From the NCBI GenBank assembly GCA_017302635.1, contig JAFLCX010000001.1, positions 930,001 to 994,000 on the forward strand: a stretch of 64,000 bases of DNA, read 5' to 3'. Below, piece by piece: positions 9,525 through 21,380 of this stretch. The translations under genes were made by a program, and so were the position numbers. How positions within the stretch are numbered: the stretch's first letter is position 1; every line of letters starts with the position of its first letter. Origin of the DNA: Hyphomicrobiales bacterium. Its GTDB lineage: Bacteria > Pseudomonadota > Alphaproteobacteria > Rhizobiales > Beijerinckiaceae. The notes below the pieces were generated by a model that ran no database searches, had not been told where the DNA came from, and was given only the letters and a program-made list of their open reading frames with translations.

Positions 9525-9956
9525 ATGCCGGAGAAGCTGGAACGGCCACCCAAGACGCGTCGTTTCCTGCGTGAAGACATCGTGGAAATGCGCTTCATCC
9601 GGGCGAGCGGCCCCGGCGGGCAGAATGTCAACAAAGTCTCGACCGCTGTGGAACTGCGCTATCCGCTCTCGCTGGCCCGGCTGGCGGAAGACCATCTCGC
9701 ACGCCTGCGTCGTCTGGCCGGCGACCGACTGACCCAGGACGACGTGATCGTCCTGAAAGCCGACCGCTTCCGCTCGCAGCTCATGAACCGCGAAGATGCC
9801 CTCGATCGCCTCGAAAGCATGCTTGCCAAAGCCGCGATCCGGCCCCGCCATCGCATCGCGACCAAACCCACCCGCGCCTCAAAGGAACGTCGGCTGGAAG
9901 GCAAGTCCAAGCGCTCCTCCATCAAGGCCGGACGCGGCGCGGTGAAACCCGATTAG
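9525..9956 (+). CDS. arfB: Alternative ribosome-rescue hydrolase ArfB (YaeJ-like)
   Basis: 143 residues with the class I release-factor catalytic GGQ (RASGPGGQNVNKVSTAVELR, near residues 28-47) and a basic, Lys/Arg/Ser-rich C-terminal tail (about 110-140). That is the hallmark of ArfB, whose tail enters the empty mRNA channel of a stalled ribosome while GGQ hydrolyses peptidyl-tRNA. Its length (about 140 residues) matches the family and excludes full release factors, which have codon-recognition domains. Its stop overlaps the convergent MFS gene by 4 nt. Confidence 0.92.
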   Translation: MPEKLERPPKTRRFLREDIVEMRFIRASGPGGQNVNKVSTAVELRYPLSLARLAEDHLARLRRLAGDRLTQDDVIVLKADRFRSQLMNREDALDRLESMLAKAAIRPRHRIATKPTRASKERRLEGKSKRSSIKAGRGAVKPD

Positions 9957-11269
9957 CCCAAGCGCGCCTCAATGGTTGCGCGCAGCCGCGCCTGCTCCGA
10001 TCCATCGACGGGGAACCGCCACATCAAGGCCGTTGCAACGAGCTTGAGCACCACGGGAAATCCGGCATAGAGCACGGCGAGCATGGTAAGCCCCATCTCG
10101 GTGCGCAGTCCCTTGGCCGGGTCAAAACCGGACAGGGCCAGCACGGGGAACGCAATCCCGACCGCGAACGCCAGAGCCGCTTTCTGGGCCAAAGCCCAGA
10201 TCGCGAAATAGAAGCCGGAGCGCTGCTCGCCCGAAGCTGCGGTGTCGACATCGATCACATCGGCCTGAATGGATGGCGGGAGCATCAGATCGGCGCCCAG
10301 AGCAAAGCCAGTGACGACACAGATGATGCCATAAAGCACCAGCGCGCCCGACGGCAGCAGCACCGCAGAGATGAAAGCGACACTCGCAAGAAGCATCGCG
10401 GCCGCCCAGACCCGGTGCTTCGGAAGCCGCCCGGCAAGTCGAAGCCAGAACGGCACGGAGACAACCGCGCAGAAAAAATAAATCAGGAGAAAGACCGGCT
10501 CCTGACCGGCACCGCCCAGCCTTTCAGCCACGAAAAAGAGAAAAAGGCTCGCCGGCAACCCATTGGCGAGGCCATTCAGGAAAAACGCGACGATGAGGCG
10601 CAAGAAAGGCTTGTTGCGTCCCAGATGTCGCAGCCCATCGCGGATATCGAGTCGCGTTGTCGACCGATTCTGCGGCTCGGGAACGGCGAAGAGCGCAACA
10701 CCGCCGAAAAAAGGCAGCAGAACCATGATGGCGAGCGCAATGGCCCAGAGCACATCGCGCTGCGTCGTGAACCCGAAAGCGGGCAGCAAGGCGGGTGTTG
10801 CAGTCACCAGCACGGTGCCGATCACGGTGACGGTTTCGCGGAACGCCGCAACGCGGTTGCGCTCCTTGTAATCCGGAGTGAGTTCAGCCCCCCACGCCGC
10901 ATAGGCCAGAGCCGTCGCCGTGGTGCCGAGCGAGAGAAACATGCCCCAGAACGCGAGATGCCCGGCCCCCGCGCCCTGCGGCGGTACCAAAGTCATCCAG
11001 CTTCCCACGAGAATGAGCGGAATGCCGAGTGCAAACCACAATTTGCGCCGATATCGCCCGCCGACATGATCGGAGAAATAGCCCACCACTGGATCGGTGA
11101 CAGCATCAAAAAGCCGCACGACAAGCAACGCAAACCCGACTGCCGCGATGGGCACGCCCATTTCCTTCGCGTAGGCCGAAGGGACAATCACCGTCATCGG
11201 CAGGGCGAGGGCTGCAAGCGGAACCGCCGGCAGAGCATAAGCGAGGAGGCGGGGCGCGTTCGGCAGCAT
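9953..11269 (-). CDS. MFS transporter, GPH/MelB-like
   Basis: 438 residues, about 12 predicted membrane segments. The segment VVRLFDAVTDPVVGYFSDHV carries the D-x-x-x-D-P-x-x-G pattern typical of the glycoside-pentoside-hexuronide:cation symporter family, so cation-coupled uptake of a sugar or related solute is likely. The substrate cannot be read from the sequence; members of this family in alphaproteobacteria are often of unknown specificity. It lies 34 nt downstream of gyrB on the same strand and could be cotranscribed with it. Confidence 0.8.
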   Translation of the reverse strand: MLPNAPRLLAYALPAVPLAALALPMTVIVPSAYAKEMGVPIAAVGFALLVVRLFDAVTDPVVGYFSDHVGGRYRRKLWFALGIPLILVGSWMTLVPPQGAGAGHLAFWGMFLSLGTTATALAYAAWGAELTPDYKERNRVAAFRETVTVIGTVLVTATPALLPAFGFTTQRDVLWAIALAIMVLLPFFGGVALFAVPEPQNRSTTRLDIRDGLRHLGRNKPFLRLIVAFFLNGLANGLPASLFLFFVAERLGGAGQEPVFLLIYFFCAVVSVPFWLRLAGRLPKHRVWAAAMLLASVAFISAVLLPSGALVLYGIICVVTGFALGADLMLPPSIQADVIDVDTAASGEQRSGFYFAIWALAQKAALAFAVGIAFPVLALSGFDPAKGLRTEMGLTMLAVLYAGFPVVLKLVATALMWRFPVDGSEQARLRATIEARLG

Positions 11270-11303
11270 CAGGATAATACGTGCCGTCAGCGCGAACCGA
11301 TCA

Positions 11304-13781
<2,478 letters not shown>

Positions 13782-13880
13782 TCACAACGAATCGCAAGTG
13801 CAGACCTTAGCCTCGCGTGCGCGGGCATGCACGCGCGAAAACGTGTCATTGGCGTGGAAAACACGCAATCTTTCCGAGAT

Positions 13881-14495
13881 TTATCGCGTTGCGATTGCGG
13901 CCGCTGCACCGGCCAGCACACCGGCATTGGCTTTCTGGATCAACCCGATCGCCCGCTTCGAGCGGAAGAGCTGTCGGGCACGATTGGCGAGCGCGATATA
14001 GCCGAGCATGATCGACGAAATCACGACGGCGATCACGACGGCGAGTTCGAGCGCCACTGCCCAGGAAATCTCCTCGGGCTTCACCACGAGCGGCATGATG
14101 GAGAGGAAGAATATCATCACCTTGGGATTGCCGAGTGTCAGGAACAGCGAGCCCAGAAAAGCGGTTATCGCGCTTTCAGCCGGCGGTTCCGCGCCTTCGT
14201 CAAGCAGGACAGGCTCGGCTCGCCAAAGCTGGAACGCAAGCCAGATCAGATAGGCGCAGCCCGCATATTTGATCGTGACAAAAAGGGGAGCAAAGGATTT
14301 GGCAATCACCGAAAGCCCGGCAGCGGCCACCCCAAACCAGATAAGATCACCCACCACAAACCCGAGTACGAACGGAAAGGCTCCTGCCGTTCCGCGCGCG
14401 AATGTGCGCGCCACCACCGCCGCTACACCCGGTCCGGGAGTTGCGACTGCAATCGCATAAACAGAGAGGAAAAGAAGAAACGCCGTCAGGCTCAT
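13881..14495 (-). CDS. LysE/RhtB family amino-acid exporter
   Basis: 204 residues with about six membrane segments. The N-terminus carries the LysE family signature (AVATPGPGVAAVVARTFARG), and the GNPKVMIFFLSIMPL region is typical of RhtB-type exporters. Such proteins export amino acids or small metabolites by proton exchange; the substrate is unknown here. It is placed between recF (18 nt upstream) and gyrB on the same strand, where recF and gyrB are often adjacent in bacteria. Confidence 0.88.
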   Translation of the reverse strand: MSLTAFLLFLSVYAIAVATPGPGVAAVVARTFARGTAGAFPFVLGFVVGDLIWFGVAAAGLSVIAKSFAPLFVTIKYAGCAYLIWLAFQLWRAEPVLLDEGAEPPAESAITAFLGSLFLTLGNPKVMIFFLSIMPLVVKPEEISWAVALELAVVIAVVISSIMLGYIALANRARQLFRSKRAIGLIQKANAGVLAGAAAAIATR

Positions 14496-14513
14496 GATCG
14501 CGTCGTCCGGATA

Positions 14514-15677
14514 TCAGACCTCGAATTTCACAAGGCCATCCTGAACCTTGTAGCACCGGTCGCGCTTTGGCAATGCGGCGAAGAGCGAAGCATCCGTCCC
14601 GGTCATGAAGCTCTGCGCTCCCAGCGCATCCAGCATCTCAAACAGGGCAGCCCGGCGAACTTCATCGAGATGAGCTGCGACCTCGTCGAGCAGCAGGATG
14701 GGTGGCGCACCACACATCTGCGCGATCAGGCGCGCCTGGGCGAGCACGACCCCGATCAGGAGGGCCTTTTGCTCGCCGGTTGAACAAAGGGCGGCAATCT
14801 CGCCTTTGGGGCCATGCGTCACCGCGAGGTCGCTCGCCTGTGGACCGATCAGGGTCCTCCCGGCCTGCCGGTCACGCCAGCGATTGTCGCGCAAGGCCTC
14901 GCGGAACCAATCCTCGACCTCGGGAGCTTTCTGGCCTGATAGCCGCTCCTCGATATCGCCCTCGAGCGTCAGGACCGCGAAGGGGAAGGGTGCGATGGCT
15001 GCGGCTTCGCTCTGCCCCAGCGCGTCGAGACGCAGAACGGTCTCGCGCCGCGCCGCCGCAACCGCGACGCCCAATTCGGCAATCTCGCGCTCGATGGCGT
15101 CGAGCCAATGAGGATCGGAGCGTTCGTCCTCCAGCAGACGATTGCGATGCCTGAGCGCCAGTTCGAAGGCATTGGCCCGGCTCGCGTGGCCGGCATCGAT
15201 CGCAAGGACCAGACGATCCAGAAAGCGCCTTCGTTCGCCCGCTGCCCCACGAAAAAGCCCGTCCTGATCCGGCGTGAGCCAAAGCATCGAGAGATGCTCC
15301 AGAAAGCGCCCTGCTCCCGCCACAGGCTCCCGATCAATACGGCACAGGCGCGCGGTCTGGCCCGGCTGCAAGGCCGTGGCCAGCATCACGGGGCCAAGCA
15401 GGCCATCGCCCTCGGCATTGATAGCAAAGCCGCCTGAGCCGGATTTGCGAGGCATGGCCATAATCTGCGCCCGCCGGATTCCACGCCCCGGCCCCAGCAG
15501 CGAAATCGCCTCAAGAATGTTGGTCTTGCCCGCCCCGTTTGGGCCCGCGAACGCCACAAGACGACCTTCGATCGAAAGATCGAACGTCGCATAACTGCGA
15601 AAATCGGTCAGCCGCAGCCGGGCGAGGCGCGGCGCAGCGCCTCCCGATACAGCCATCTGTCGCAGAGCCTGGGTCAC
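14514..15677 (-). CDS. recF: DNA replication/repair protein RecF
   Basis: 387 residues, an SMC-like ATPase that loads RecA at gaps. Walker A is AGPNGAGKTN near residues 44-53, and the signature and Walker B region is ILLLDEVAAHLDEVRRAALF. The first codon at 15677 is GTG and overlaps the dnaN stop as GTGA, suggesting coupled translation. An ATG 7 codons later (15656) is an alternative. Length is normal for the family. Confidence 0.96.
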   Translation of the reverse strand: MTQALRQMAVSGGAAPRLARLRLTDFRSYATFDLSIEGRLVAFAGPNGAGKTNILEAISLLGPGRGIRRAQIMAMPRKSGSGGFAINAEGDGLLGPVMLATALQPGQTARLCRIDREPVAGAGRFLEHLSMLWLTPDQDGLFRGAAGERRRFLDRLVLAIDAGHASRANAFELALRHRNRLLEDERSDPHWLDAIEREIAELGVAVAAARRETVLRLDALGQSEAAAIAPFPFAVLTLEGDIEERLSGQKAPEVEDWFREALRDNRWRDRQAGRTLIGPQASDLAVTHGPKGEIAALCSTGEQKALLIGVVLAQARLIAQMCGAPPILLLDEVAAHLDEVRRAALFEMLDALGAQSFMTGTDASLFAALPKRDRCYKVQDGLVKFEV

Positions 15678-16780
15678 ACGCGCATGGGCATCAGCACATA
15701 GAGGCTGGGCGCTCCCTCCCGATCCTGAATCAAGGTCGGAGAACCGGAATCAAACAGCTTCACCAAAGCCGTATCGCCTTCAAGCTGGCTCACGATATCC
15801 AGGAGATATCGCGCGTTGAAGCCGATCTCCATCGGTGCGGAATCGTAATCGACCGAGAGCTCTTCGGTCGCCTGTCCGGCATCGGGATTGTGTACCGAAA
15901 GTGTGAGTTTCGCATCGCCCAGCACGAACTTCACGGCACGGCCACGCTCGCTCGAGATGGTCGAGACACGATCGACCGAGCGCGCGAATTCATCACGTTC
16001 CACAACCATCAGCTTGTCATTGCGCTGCGGAATGACGCGCTGGTAATCCGGGAATGTCCCGTCGATCAGTTTTGAGGTCAACACGATCGAGCCGGTGCTG
16101 ATCCGGATTTTCACGCCCGAAAGCTCGATGGCGACCGGCTCCGCGGTTTCGGACACAAGTTTGAGAAGCTCCGCCACGGTCTTGCGCGGCACGATCACGC
16201 CCGGCATTCCGGCCGAACCTGCCGGGGCCGGTACATCCGCCAGAGCGAGACGATGGCCGTCGGTCGCGACAGCGCGCAATTTGCCATCGAACCCATGCAG
16301 ATAGATGCCGTTGAGATAGTAGCGTGTCTCTTCCGTCGAGATCGCGAATTGCGTCTTCTCAACCAGCAGCTTGAGATCCGCCGAGGCCAGTTCGAAGCGA
16401 TGGCTCATCTCGCCCGGTGCCAGATCGGGGAAATCGGATTCAGGCAGGGTTTGCAGGCTGAAGCGGGAACGGCCTGAACGCAGGGTGACTTGCCCGGCCT
16501 GCCCATCCTGATCAAAGCTGACCTGTGCCCCATCGGCCAATTTGCGCACGATATCGTAAAGCACATGGGCCGGCACGGTCGTCGTGCCATCCTGCTGCAC
16601 TTCGGCCGGGATCGTCTCGACAATGTCGATATCGAGATCGGTCGCCTTGAGAGCGAGTTCCCGCCCGGATGCGCGGATGAGCACATTGGCAAGGATGGGG
16701 ATCGTGTTGCGTCGCTCAACCACGCGGTGCACGTGTCCGAGGGCCTTGAGCAACGCGGCCTGTTCAACCGTAACCTTCAT
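15674..16780 (-). CDS. dnaN: DNA polymerase III beta sliding clamp
   Basis: 368 residues with the three repeated clamp domains. The N-terminus (MKVTVEQAALLKALGHVHRV; ERRNTIPILANVLI) and C-terminus (SLYVLMPMRV) are characteristic. The ring dimer tethers polymerase III to DNA. It follows dnaA after a 160-nt gap, where a separate promoter is plausible, and is coupled to recF. Confidence 0.98.
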   Translation of the reverse strand: MKVTVEQAALLKALGHVHRVVERRNTIPILANVLIRASGRELALKATDLDIDIVETIPAEVQQDGTTTVPAHVLYDIVRKLADGAQVSFDQDGQAGQVTLRSGRSRFSLQTLPESDFPDLAPGEMSHRFELASADLKLLVEKTQFAISTEETRYYLNGIYLHGFDGKLRAVATDGHRLALADVPAPAGSAGMPGVIVPRKTVAELLKLVSETAEPVAIELSGVKIRISTGSIVLTSKLIDGTFPDYQRVIPQRNDKLMVVERDEFARSVDRVSTISSERGRAVKFVLGDAKLTLSVHNPDAGQATEELSVDYDSAPMEIGFNARYLLDIVSQLEGDTALVKLFDSGSPTLIQDREGAPSLYVLMPMRV

Positions 16781-16940
16781 CGGGGGCGTTTCCGTCGCAA
16801 CCTGTCCAAGAATCGGCCGCGAGCGTTCTAGCGCCGCGAACCTTCACATCGTGACGATGGACGGTCGGTTCAAAAATCGCAAGCGGGGCGCACGATATGC
16901 CGGGCCCATTCACAGCAAAAACCGGAATGAAGGCTCTCCC

Positions 16941-18449
16941 CTATTCCTGAAGCATGCGCTTGAGATGATCGATCTCGGTTGCGAGGTCCTGATCCTTCGC
17001 CACCATGCCCTCGATCTTGCGCACCGCATGCAGCACGGTGGTGTGATCCCGCCCGCCAAAGCGCCGGCCGATCTCTGGAAGCGAGCGCAAGGTGAGGGAT
17101 TTCGCGAGATACATCGCAATCTGACGCGGGCGAACGACGGTCGCGGTGCGGCGAGAGGAGAGGATATCCGCGCGGCTGACATTGTAGTGGTTGGCGACGA
17201 GACGCTGGATATCCTCGATCTTCACGCGCTTCGGCTCACGATGGCGCACGAGATCGCGGATGGCTTCATCGGCACTCGCGAGGTCGAGCGCACCACCCGT
17301 CAGCGTGGCGCGCGCCAGAAGGCGGTTGACGGCGCCTTCAAGATCCCGCCCGTTGGTGAGGATCATCCGCGCGACGTGCTGGATGATATCGGTCGAAACA
17401 TCGAAAGCGGGGTGCAACAGCTTCGCCGCAGCAATGCGGCTTTCGATGATCTTGATGCGGAGCGCTTCATCCAGCGCGCCGATCTCGACCACGAGCCCGC
17501 CAGCGAGACGGGACTGCACGCGCTCCTCGAGCCCTTCGAGTTCCGCCGGGGCGCGGTCAGCCGCCACGATCACCTGCTTGCCGGCATCCACCAAAGCATT
17601 GAGAGTGTGACAGAATTCCTGCTGGCTCTTGGGTCCGTGCAGAAACTGGGCGTCGTCGATCACCAGCACGTCAATCCCACGCAAATGCTCCTTGAAGGCG
17701 AGCGCAGTCTGGGTCTTGAGCGAAGCGGCGAAGCCATACATGAACCGCTCCGCGGTCAGGTAAAGCACACGCCGCCCGCCAGCCTCGATGGCCTGCGCGG
17801 CGCCTTGCAGCAGATGGGTTTTTCCCAAACCCACATTCGCATGCAGAAACAGCGGATTGAAGATAGGCTGGTCACTCGCCTTGGCCTGCACAACCTGCAT
17901 GGCGGCCGCATGTGCCATGCCATTCGACCGTCCCACCTGGAAGGAGGCCAGAACGAGCCTGCGGTCGAGCGGAGAGCCGACCTGCGAGTCAGTCTCGGCC
18001 TGAACAGGCTGAGCCTCGATCCGTTTCGGCTCCTGGGAAACCTTGGCAGTGGCGGCTGGCGCGGGCTGGCGGCTGGCGGGAGTGGCCGCCGCGCAGGGCT
18101 GACGGGCTTCGGTGCGCGCACCGGAGCGCATGCCTGTTGCCCGCAGCGAGATCGTGACCCGGCTCATCCCAGGCAACTCCTGGGCGGCATGAGCTTTGAT
18201 GCGCTCGAGATAATGCTGCTGAATCCAGTTTTTCAGAAACTTGGTTGGCACCGAAAGCAGGAGCTGGTCGTCGTTGGCGCCCGCGAGTTCCAGACACTTG
18301 AACCAGCTGACAAACACATCCTCGCCCAACTCAGCCCTGAGCCGGCGCTGGATGCGTTCCCAGGACAGCATGAGGCTCGAAATTTCGTCCGCGCCATTCT
18401 GCATCTGGGCGTCGCGAAAGCCGCGACCATCATCAGGCAGTTTAAACAT
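16941..18449 (-). CDS. dnaA: Chromosomal replication initiator DnaA
   Basis: 502 residues from the ATG at 18449 ([15 protein letters not shown]), which has GGAG 6 nt upstream. Twenty more in-frame codons reach 18509 but look non-coding. Domain I covers about 25-110, followed by a variable, Ala/Pro/Gln-rich domain II (about 110-175). The AAA+ domain has Walker A ([10 protein letters not shown]) and Walker B ([11 protein letters not shown]). The DNA-binding domain IV ends with the DnaA signature [20 protein letters not shown]. It melts oriC and binds DnaA boxes. The 780-nt region upstream carries probable cell-cycle control sites. Confidence 0.97.
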   Translation of the reverse strand: MFKLPDDGRGFRDAQMQNGADEISSLMLSWERIQRRLRAELGEDVFVSWFKCLELAGANDDQLLLSVPTKFLKNWIQQHYLERIKAHAAQELPGMSRVTISLRATGMRSGARTEARQPCAAATPASRQPAPAATAKVSQEPKRIEAQPVQAETDSQVGSPLDRRLVLASFQVGRSNGMAHAAAMQVVQAKASDQPIFNPLFLHANVGLGKTHLLQGAAQAIEAGGRRVLYLTAERFMYGFAASLKTQTALAFKEHLRGIDVLVIDDAQFLHGPKSQQEFCHTLNALVDAGKQVIVAADRAPAELEGLEERVQSRLAGGLVVEIGALDEALRIKIIESRIAAAKLLHPAFDVSTDIIQHVARMILTNGRDLEGAVNRLLARATLTGGALDLASADEAIRDLVRHREPKRVKIEDIQRLVANHYNVSRADILSSRRTATVVRPRQIAMYLAKSLTLRSLPEIGRRFGGRDHTTVLHAVRKIEGMVAKDQDLATEIDHLKRMLQE

Positions 18450-18742
18450 CGTCGTCTCCGCTGCATCCTGCAGGTTGGTAACAGAATAACAGACAATAAA
18501 ACCCGACACTCGGAAAATCTCCGAACGGTCATTCTATCATCAGATGGGTGTTGTGAGCTCGAAAAAACGAAAGAACGAGCGTCTTCAGAGAAAATTGAGC
18601 GAGATCGGAGAATTGGGACTCGGCGCAATACAGAACTGGATCTTCATGAGTGACAATTCCATCCCCCTGGGTCAGTTTTTTACTGACACACTCATTTGCT
18701 CATTTTGGTGCCGCCCCCTCAATTCAGCACCAGCACTCGCTG

Positions 18743-18758
18743 TTAAGCTTTGATTAAC
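18743..18758 (+). promoter_or_regulatory. Candidate CtrA binding site (TTAA-N7-TTAAC)
   Basis: The sequence TTAA, seven bases (gctttga), TTAAC matches the full CtrA consensus known from Caulobacter and other alphaproteobacteria. It is 294 nt upstream of the dnaA start codon. CtrA represses replication initiation or controls cell-cycle genes through such sites. Direct: the match. Inferred: that CtrA binds here. Confidence 0.6.
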
Positions 18759-18868
18759 CGGCTCAAAGGCGGCTTGGCAAGCGTGTTGGAGACCGGCACG
18801 CACGCACCATCGGAACGCTCTGCGAACACGTCACGGGTCTGCCATAATTTGCGTGAGAGCAAGTGCTT

Positions 18869-18886
18869 GATTCAGACGTTTGAATC
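18869..18886. repeat. Inverted repeat with GANTC sites at both ends
   Basis: GATTCA, 6 nt, TGAATC is a perfect 6-bp inverted repeat whose outer five bases on each side are GANTC, the CcrM methylation target (GATTC at 18869 and GAATC at 18882). A further GANTC (GACTC) lies at 18617. GANTC methylation state controls dnaA transcription in Caulobacter; applying that here is inference. Confidence 0.5.
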
Positions 18887-18905
18887 GCGGGAGACGCGTG
18901 GATCA

Positions 18906-18939
18906 ATCATATTTGTTTCGTATTCGAAATAAATATGAT
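18906..18939. repeat. 15-bp inverted repeat in the dnaA upstream region
   Basis: Arms at 18906-18920 and 18925-18939 pair over 15 bp with one G-T wobble around a 4-nt loop (tatt). The stem is AT-rich (ATCATATTTGTTTCG). No T run follows on either side, so it does not look like a terminator. It could be an operator, a cruciform-forming element or part of an untranslated RNA. Confidence 0.6.
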
Positions 18940-19145
18940 GGCTGGCACGAGATGCACGCTTCAGGGGGGTGCGACAATTTGCCTTCCCGCTTATCCTTCT
19001 GAAAAATATGCATTTTTACTGCGCGCTCCAGAGAGGCGACGTTCGGCTCTTTTCAAAAGAAGCGCGATAAATCAGCCACAGCTGCCACTTTGTGCAATCC
19101 TTGCGATGACTGGTGAAAGTCACGCTGTCAAATCGGCTGGACAAC

Positions 19146-19170
19146 AAAAAACGCGCCCCGAAAGGCGCGC
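19146..19170 (-). terminator. Rho-independent terminator after rpsT
   Basis: On the minus strand CGCGCC, a 6-nt loop and GGCGCG form a 6-bp GC stem followed by six T. It lies about 60 nt after the rpsT stop and insulates rpsT from the dnaA upstream region. Confidence 0.85.
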
Positions 19171-19232
19171 TTACCGTGCAAATTTTCAAACGGCGCGGAG
19201 CGAGGGCTGCGTTGGGCCCTCACCTTTCCGGT

Positions 19233-19499
19233 TCAGGCGCCGATCGCCTTGATGCGCCGCGCGAGACGCGAAATCTTGCGGGCAACCGTGTTCTTGTGAA
19301 CGATGCCCTTCTGGGCGGCCTTCATCATTTCAGACTGCGCCGCCACAAGCGCCGCGAGGGCCGCCTTCTGGTCGGTTGCGACGCTCGCCTCTTCGGCCTT
19401 GCGCACAACCGTCCGCATGCGGGTGCGGCGCGATTTGTTGATCTCGGTGCGACGGAGCGCCTGACGCGCCGCCTTCTTGGCCGACTTGGTATTCGCCAT
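19233..19499 (-). CDS. rpsT: 30S ribosomal protein S20
   Basis: 88 residues from the ATG at 19499, which begins [19 protein letters not shown], the canonical S20 N-terminus. The frame remains open for another 54 codons upstream, but the extension has no S20 character. The protein is small, strongly basic and helical, and binds 16S rRNA early in assembly. It is followed by a clear terminator. The rpsT/dnaA neighbourhood is conserved in many rhizobial-type genomes. Confidence 0.97.
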   Translation of the reverse strand: MANTKSAKKAARQALRRTEINKSRRTRMRTVVRKAEEASVATDQKAALAALVAAQSEMMKAAQKGIVHKNTVARKISRLARRIKAIGA

Positions 19500-19704
19500 G
19501 GATGCTCGGTCTCCAGTTGAGCGGGGCTGCGATTTGCACGCAACCCGGAATGAAACCCGGCACAGGCGACAGCCTCTTGCGGAGACTGGAACAATCCCAA
19601 CCGGAAATAACGGATGATCGCGTGGCGCGTGAGCACCCGCGAAGGCGCGCTCCCTTGCCACGAAGCCGCCACCCGGTCAACCGGATTCGACCCCGAACGG
19701 GCTT

Positions 19705-20508
19705 TCAGCGCAAAAAGAAGCCGATGATCGCCTGACCGAACGGGTGCGCCGGATCAAACAACAGCCGCAGGGCCATCAGGATCGAAATCGTGATCACGAG
19801 GGGACGGATGATCCGCGCTCCATGTTTGAGACTGGTGCGGGCTCCGAGCCAAGCGCCGCCAGCCGCAGCAAACCCCATCGCAAGGCCGGGCAGAATGAGC
19901 ACATGACCGGCGATGAGGAACAGCCCGAGAGCGCCGAGATTGGAAGCCGCGTTCATCAGCTTGGTGTGCGCGGTGGCCCGCAGCAACGGGAAGCCGCAGA
20001 GCAGGATCAACCCGATCAGATAGAACGTTCCTGCTCCGGGACCGAAAAGCCCGTCATAGGCCCCGATTGCAAGGCCCACCGAGCACGCGAACAGGGTGGG
20101 CGTCATCCGAGCATGGGCATCCCCATCCCCGAATTTGGGGGTCAGCCACATATAAAGCGCGATCGCGATCAGCACGAAGGGGATCACAAGGCGCAGCAAT
20201 GCCACCGGGAGAATTGTCGCCAGCATGGCGCCGCCGATGCCACCCGCAAGGGCTGCAAGCCCAAGCGGCAAGACGAGGCGCTTGTCGATCGCGCCGGCAC
20301 GCAGGAAAGCGAGCGTGGACGAAAGGACGCCGAACGTGCCTTGCAGCTTGTTGGTGGCGATCGCCTGCACCGGCGGAACCCCGGCCAGCAGAAGTGCAGG
20401 CACCGTGATCAACCCGCCACCTCCGGCGATCGCATCCACAAACCCGGCCGCGAAAGCCACGAGCGCGAGGAGTGCGACCACTTCGATCGCAAGGCCAAAA
20501 TCGGGCAT
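19705..20508 (-). CDS. TSUP (TauE/SafE) family membrane permease
   Basis: 267 residues with about eight membrane segments. The N-terminal VDAIAGGGGLITVPALLLAG is the recognisable TauE/SafE (DUF81) motif, and a second repeat contains YDGLFGPGAGTFYLIGL. The family exports or imports sulfite, sulfoacetate and other organosulfur or acid anions; the substrate here is unknown. It lies 9 nt after the enoyl-CoA hydratase gene and is probably cotranscribed with it. Confidence 0.87.
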   Translation of the reverse strand: MPDFGLAIEVVALLALVAFAAGFVDAIAGGGGLITVPALLLAGVPPVQAIATNKLQGTFGVLSSTLAFLRAGAIDKRLVLPLGLAALAGGIGGAMLATILPVALLRLVIPFVLIAIALYMWLTPKFGDGDAHARMTPTLFACSVGLAIGAYDGLFGPGAGTFYLIGLILLCGFPLLRATAHTKLMNAASNLGALGLFLIAGHVLILPGLAMGFAAAGGAWLGARTSLKHGARIIRPLVITISILMALRLLFDPAHPFGQAIIGFFLR

Positions 20509-20517
20509 GAGCGCGGT

Positions 20518-21306
20518 TCAAGCTTTCCGAAAATCGGGTTTGCGCTTCTCGATGAAGGCGGCCATGCCCTCTTTCTGCGCCTCTGTGCCGAAGAGCGGCT
20601 GGAACAGCCGGCGTTCGACGTGGATACCCTCGGCCAAAGTCGTCTCGAAAGCGGCGTTAACGGCTTCCTTGTTGAGCATCGTCACATAGGGCGCAAAATC
20701 GGCAATCGTGGCCGCAGCCGCCAACGCCTCATCGAGCAACGTCTCGACCGGCACGATGCGCGATACCAGCCCGGCTCGCTCGGCTTCCTCGGCATCCATC
20801 ATCCGGCCGGTCAGGCACAGATCCATCGCCTTTGCCTTGCCGATGGCGCGCGTGAGGCGCTGCGAACCTCCGAAACCCGGCATGACGCCAAGCTTGATCT
20901 CAGGCTGGCCAAACTTGGCGTTCTGGGCCGCGATGATGAAATCGCACATCATCGCCAGTTCGCAGCCCCCGCCGAGCGCGAAACCCGCGACTGCCGCAAT
21001 CACGGGCTTGCGCACTTTCGCGAGGCGATCAGGCGCCGAACCGAAATCGTGGAGATAGGTATCCGGGTAGGTATGGTGTGCCATCTCGCGGATGTCAGCC
21101 CCTGCCGCGAAGGCCTTCTCCGAGCCCATGATCACGATGGCGCCGATCTCCCGGTCGGCTTCAAAGCCGGTCAGGGCGCAATCGAGGTCAGCCAGAAGCT
21201 GGCGATTGATGGCGTTCAAGGCCTGCGGGCGATTGAACCGGATGAGGCCGACGCGTCCATGCGTCTCGATGAGAAGGGTTTCGTAACCCGATGCCTTGTC
21301 CGACAT
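20518..21306 (-). CDS. Enoyl-CoA hydratase (crotonase family)
   Basis: 262 residues from the ATG at 21306 ([20 protein letters not shown]), with AAGGAAAG upstream. Crotonase features are the oxyanion-hole segments ([16 protein letters not shown] and [20 protein letters not shown]) and catalytic-loop glutamates ([20 protein letters not shown]). It hydrates trans-2-enoyl-CoA to 3-hydroxyacyl-CoA in fatty or branched-chain acid oxidation. The gene is found next to mutM in many Rhizobiales. In-frame codons upstream to 21468 would overlap mutM and are rejected. Confidence 0.92.
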   Translation of the reverse strand: MSDKASGYETLLIETHGRVGLIRFNRPQALNAINRQLLADLDCALTGFEADREIGAIVIMGSEKAFAAGADIREMAHHTYPDTYLHDFGSAPDRLAKVRKPVIAAVAGFALGGGCELAMMCDFIIAAQNAKFGQPEIKLGVMPGFGGSQRLTRAIGKAKAMDLCLTGRMMDAEEAERAGLVSRIVPVETLLDEALAAAATIADFAPYVTMLNKEAVNAAFETTLAEGIHVERRLFQPLFGTEAQKEGMAAFIEKRKPDFRKA

Positions 21307-21380
21307 GCTTCTTTCCTTTGTTGCGCTGGTCCTGAGACCGGGGATAGCGCGGCAAGCGCGCTCTGGCCAGTGGCCCGAAA

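Larger units (their letters stand above)
18450..19145. other. Gene-free region upstream of dnaA, possible origin/control region
   Basis: About 700 nt with no credible coding frame. It is locally AT-rich compared with its neighbours. It contains an exact TTAA-N7-TTAAC box, three GANTC sites, three inverted repeats and a homopolymer-rich hairpin (GTCAGT, five T, ACTGAC at 18671-18687). I searched it by eye for perfect DnaA boxes (TTATNCACA and its complement) and found none, so calling it oriC is not justified. It most likely holds the dnaA promoter(s). Confidence 0.6.

Noticed and set aside
16584..18653. Open frame of 689 codons antisense to dnaA
   Set aside because: Shadow of the dnaA coding strand; no recognisable domain and wrong composition.
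18450..19145. oriC in the dnaA upstream gap
   Set aside because: No DnaA boxes matching TTATNCACA were found by eye and no AT-rich unwinding element with iterons; I describe control sites instead.
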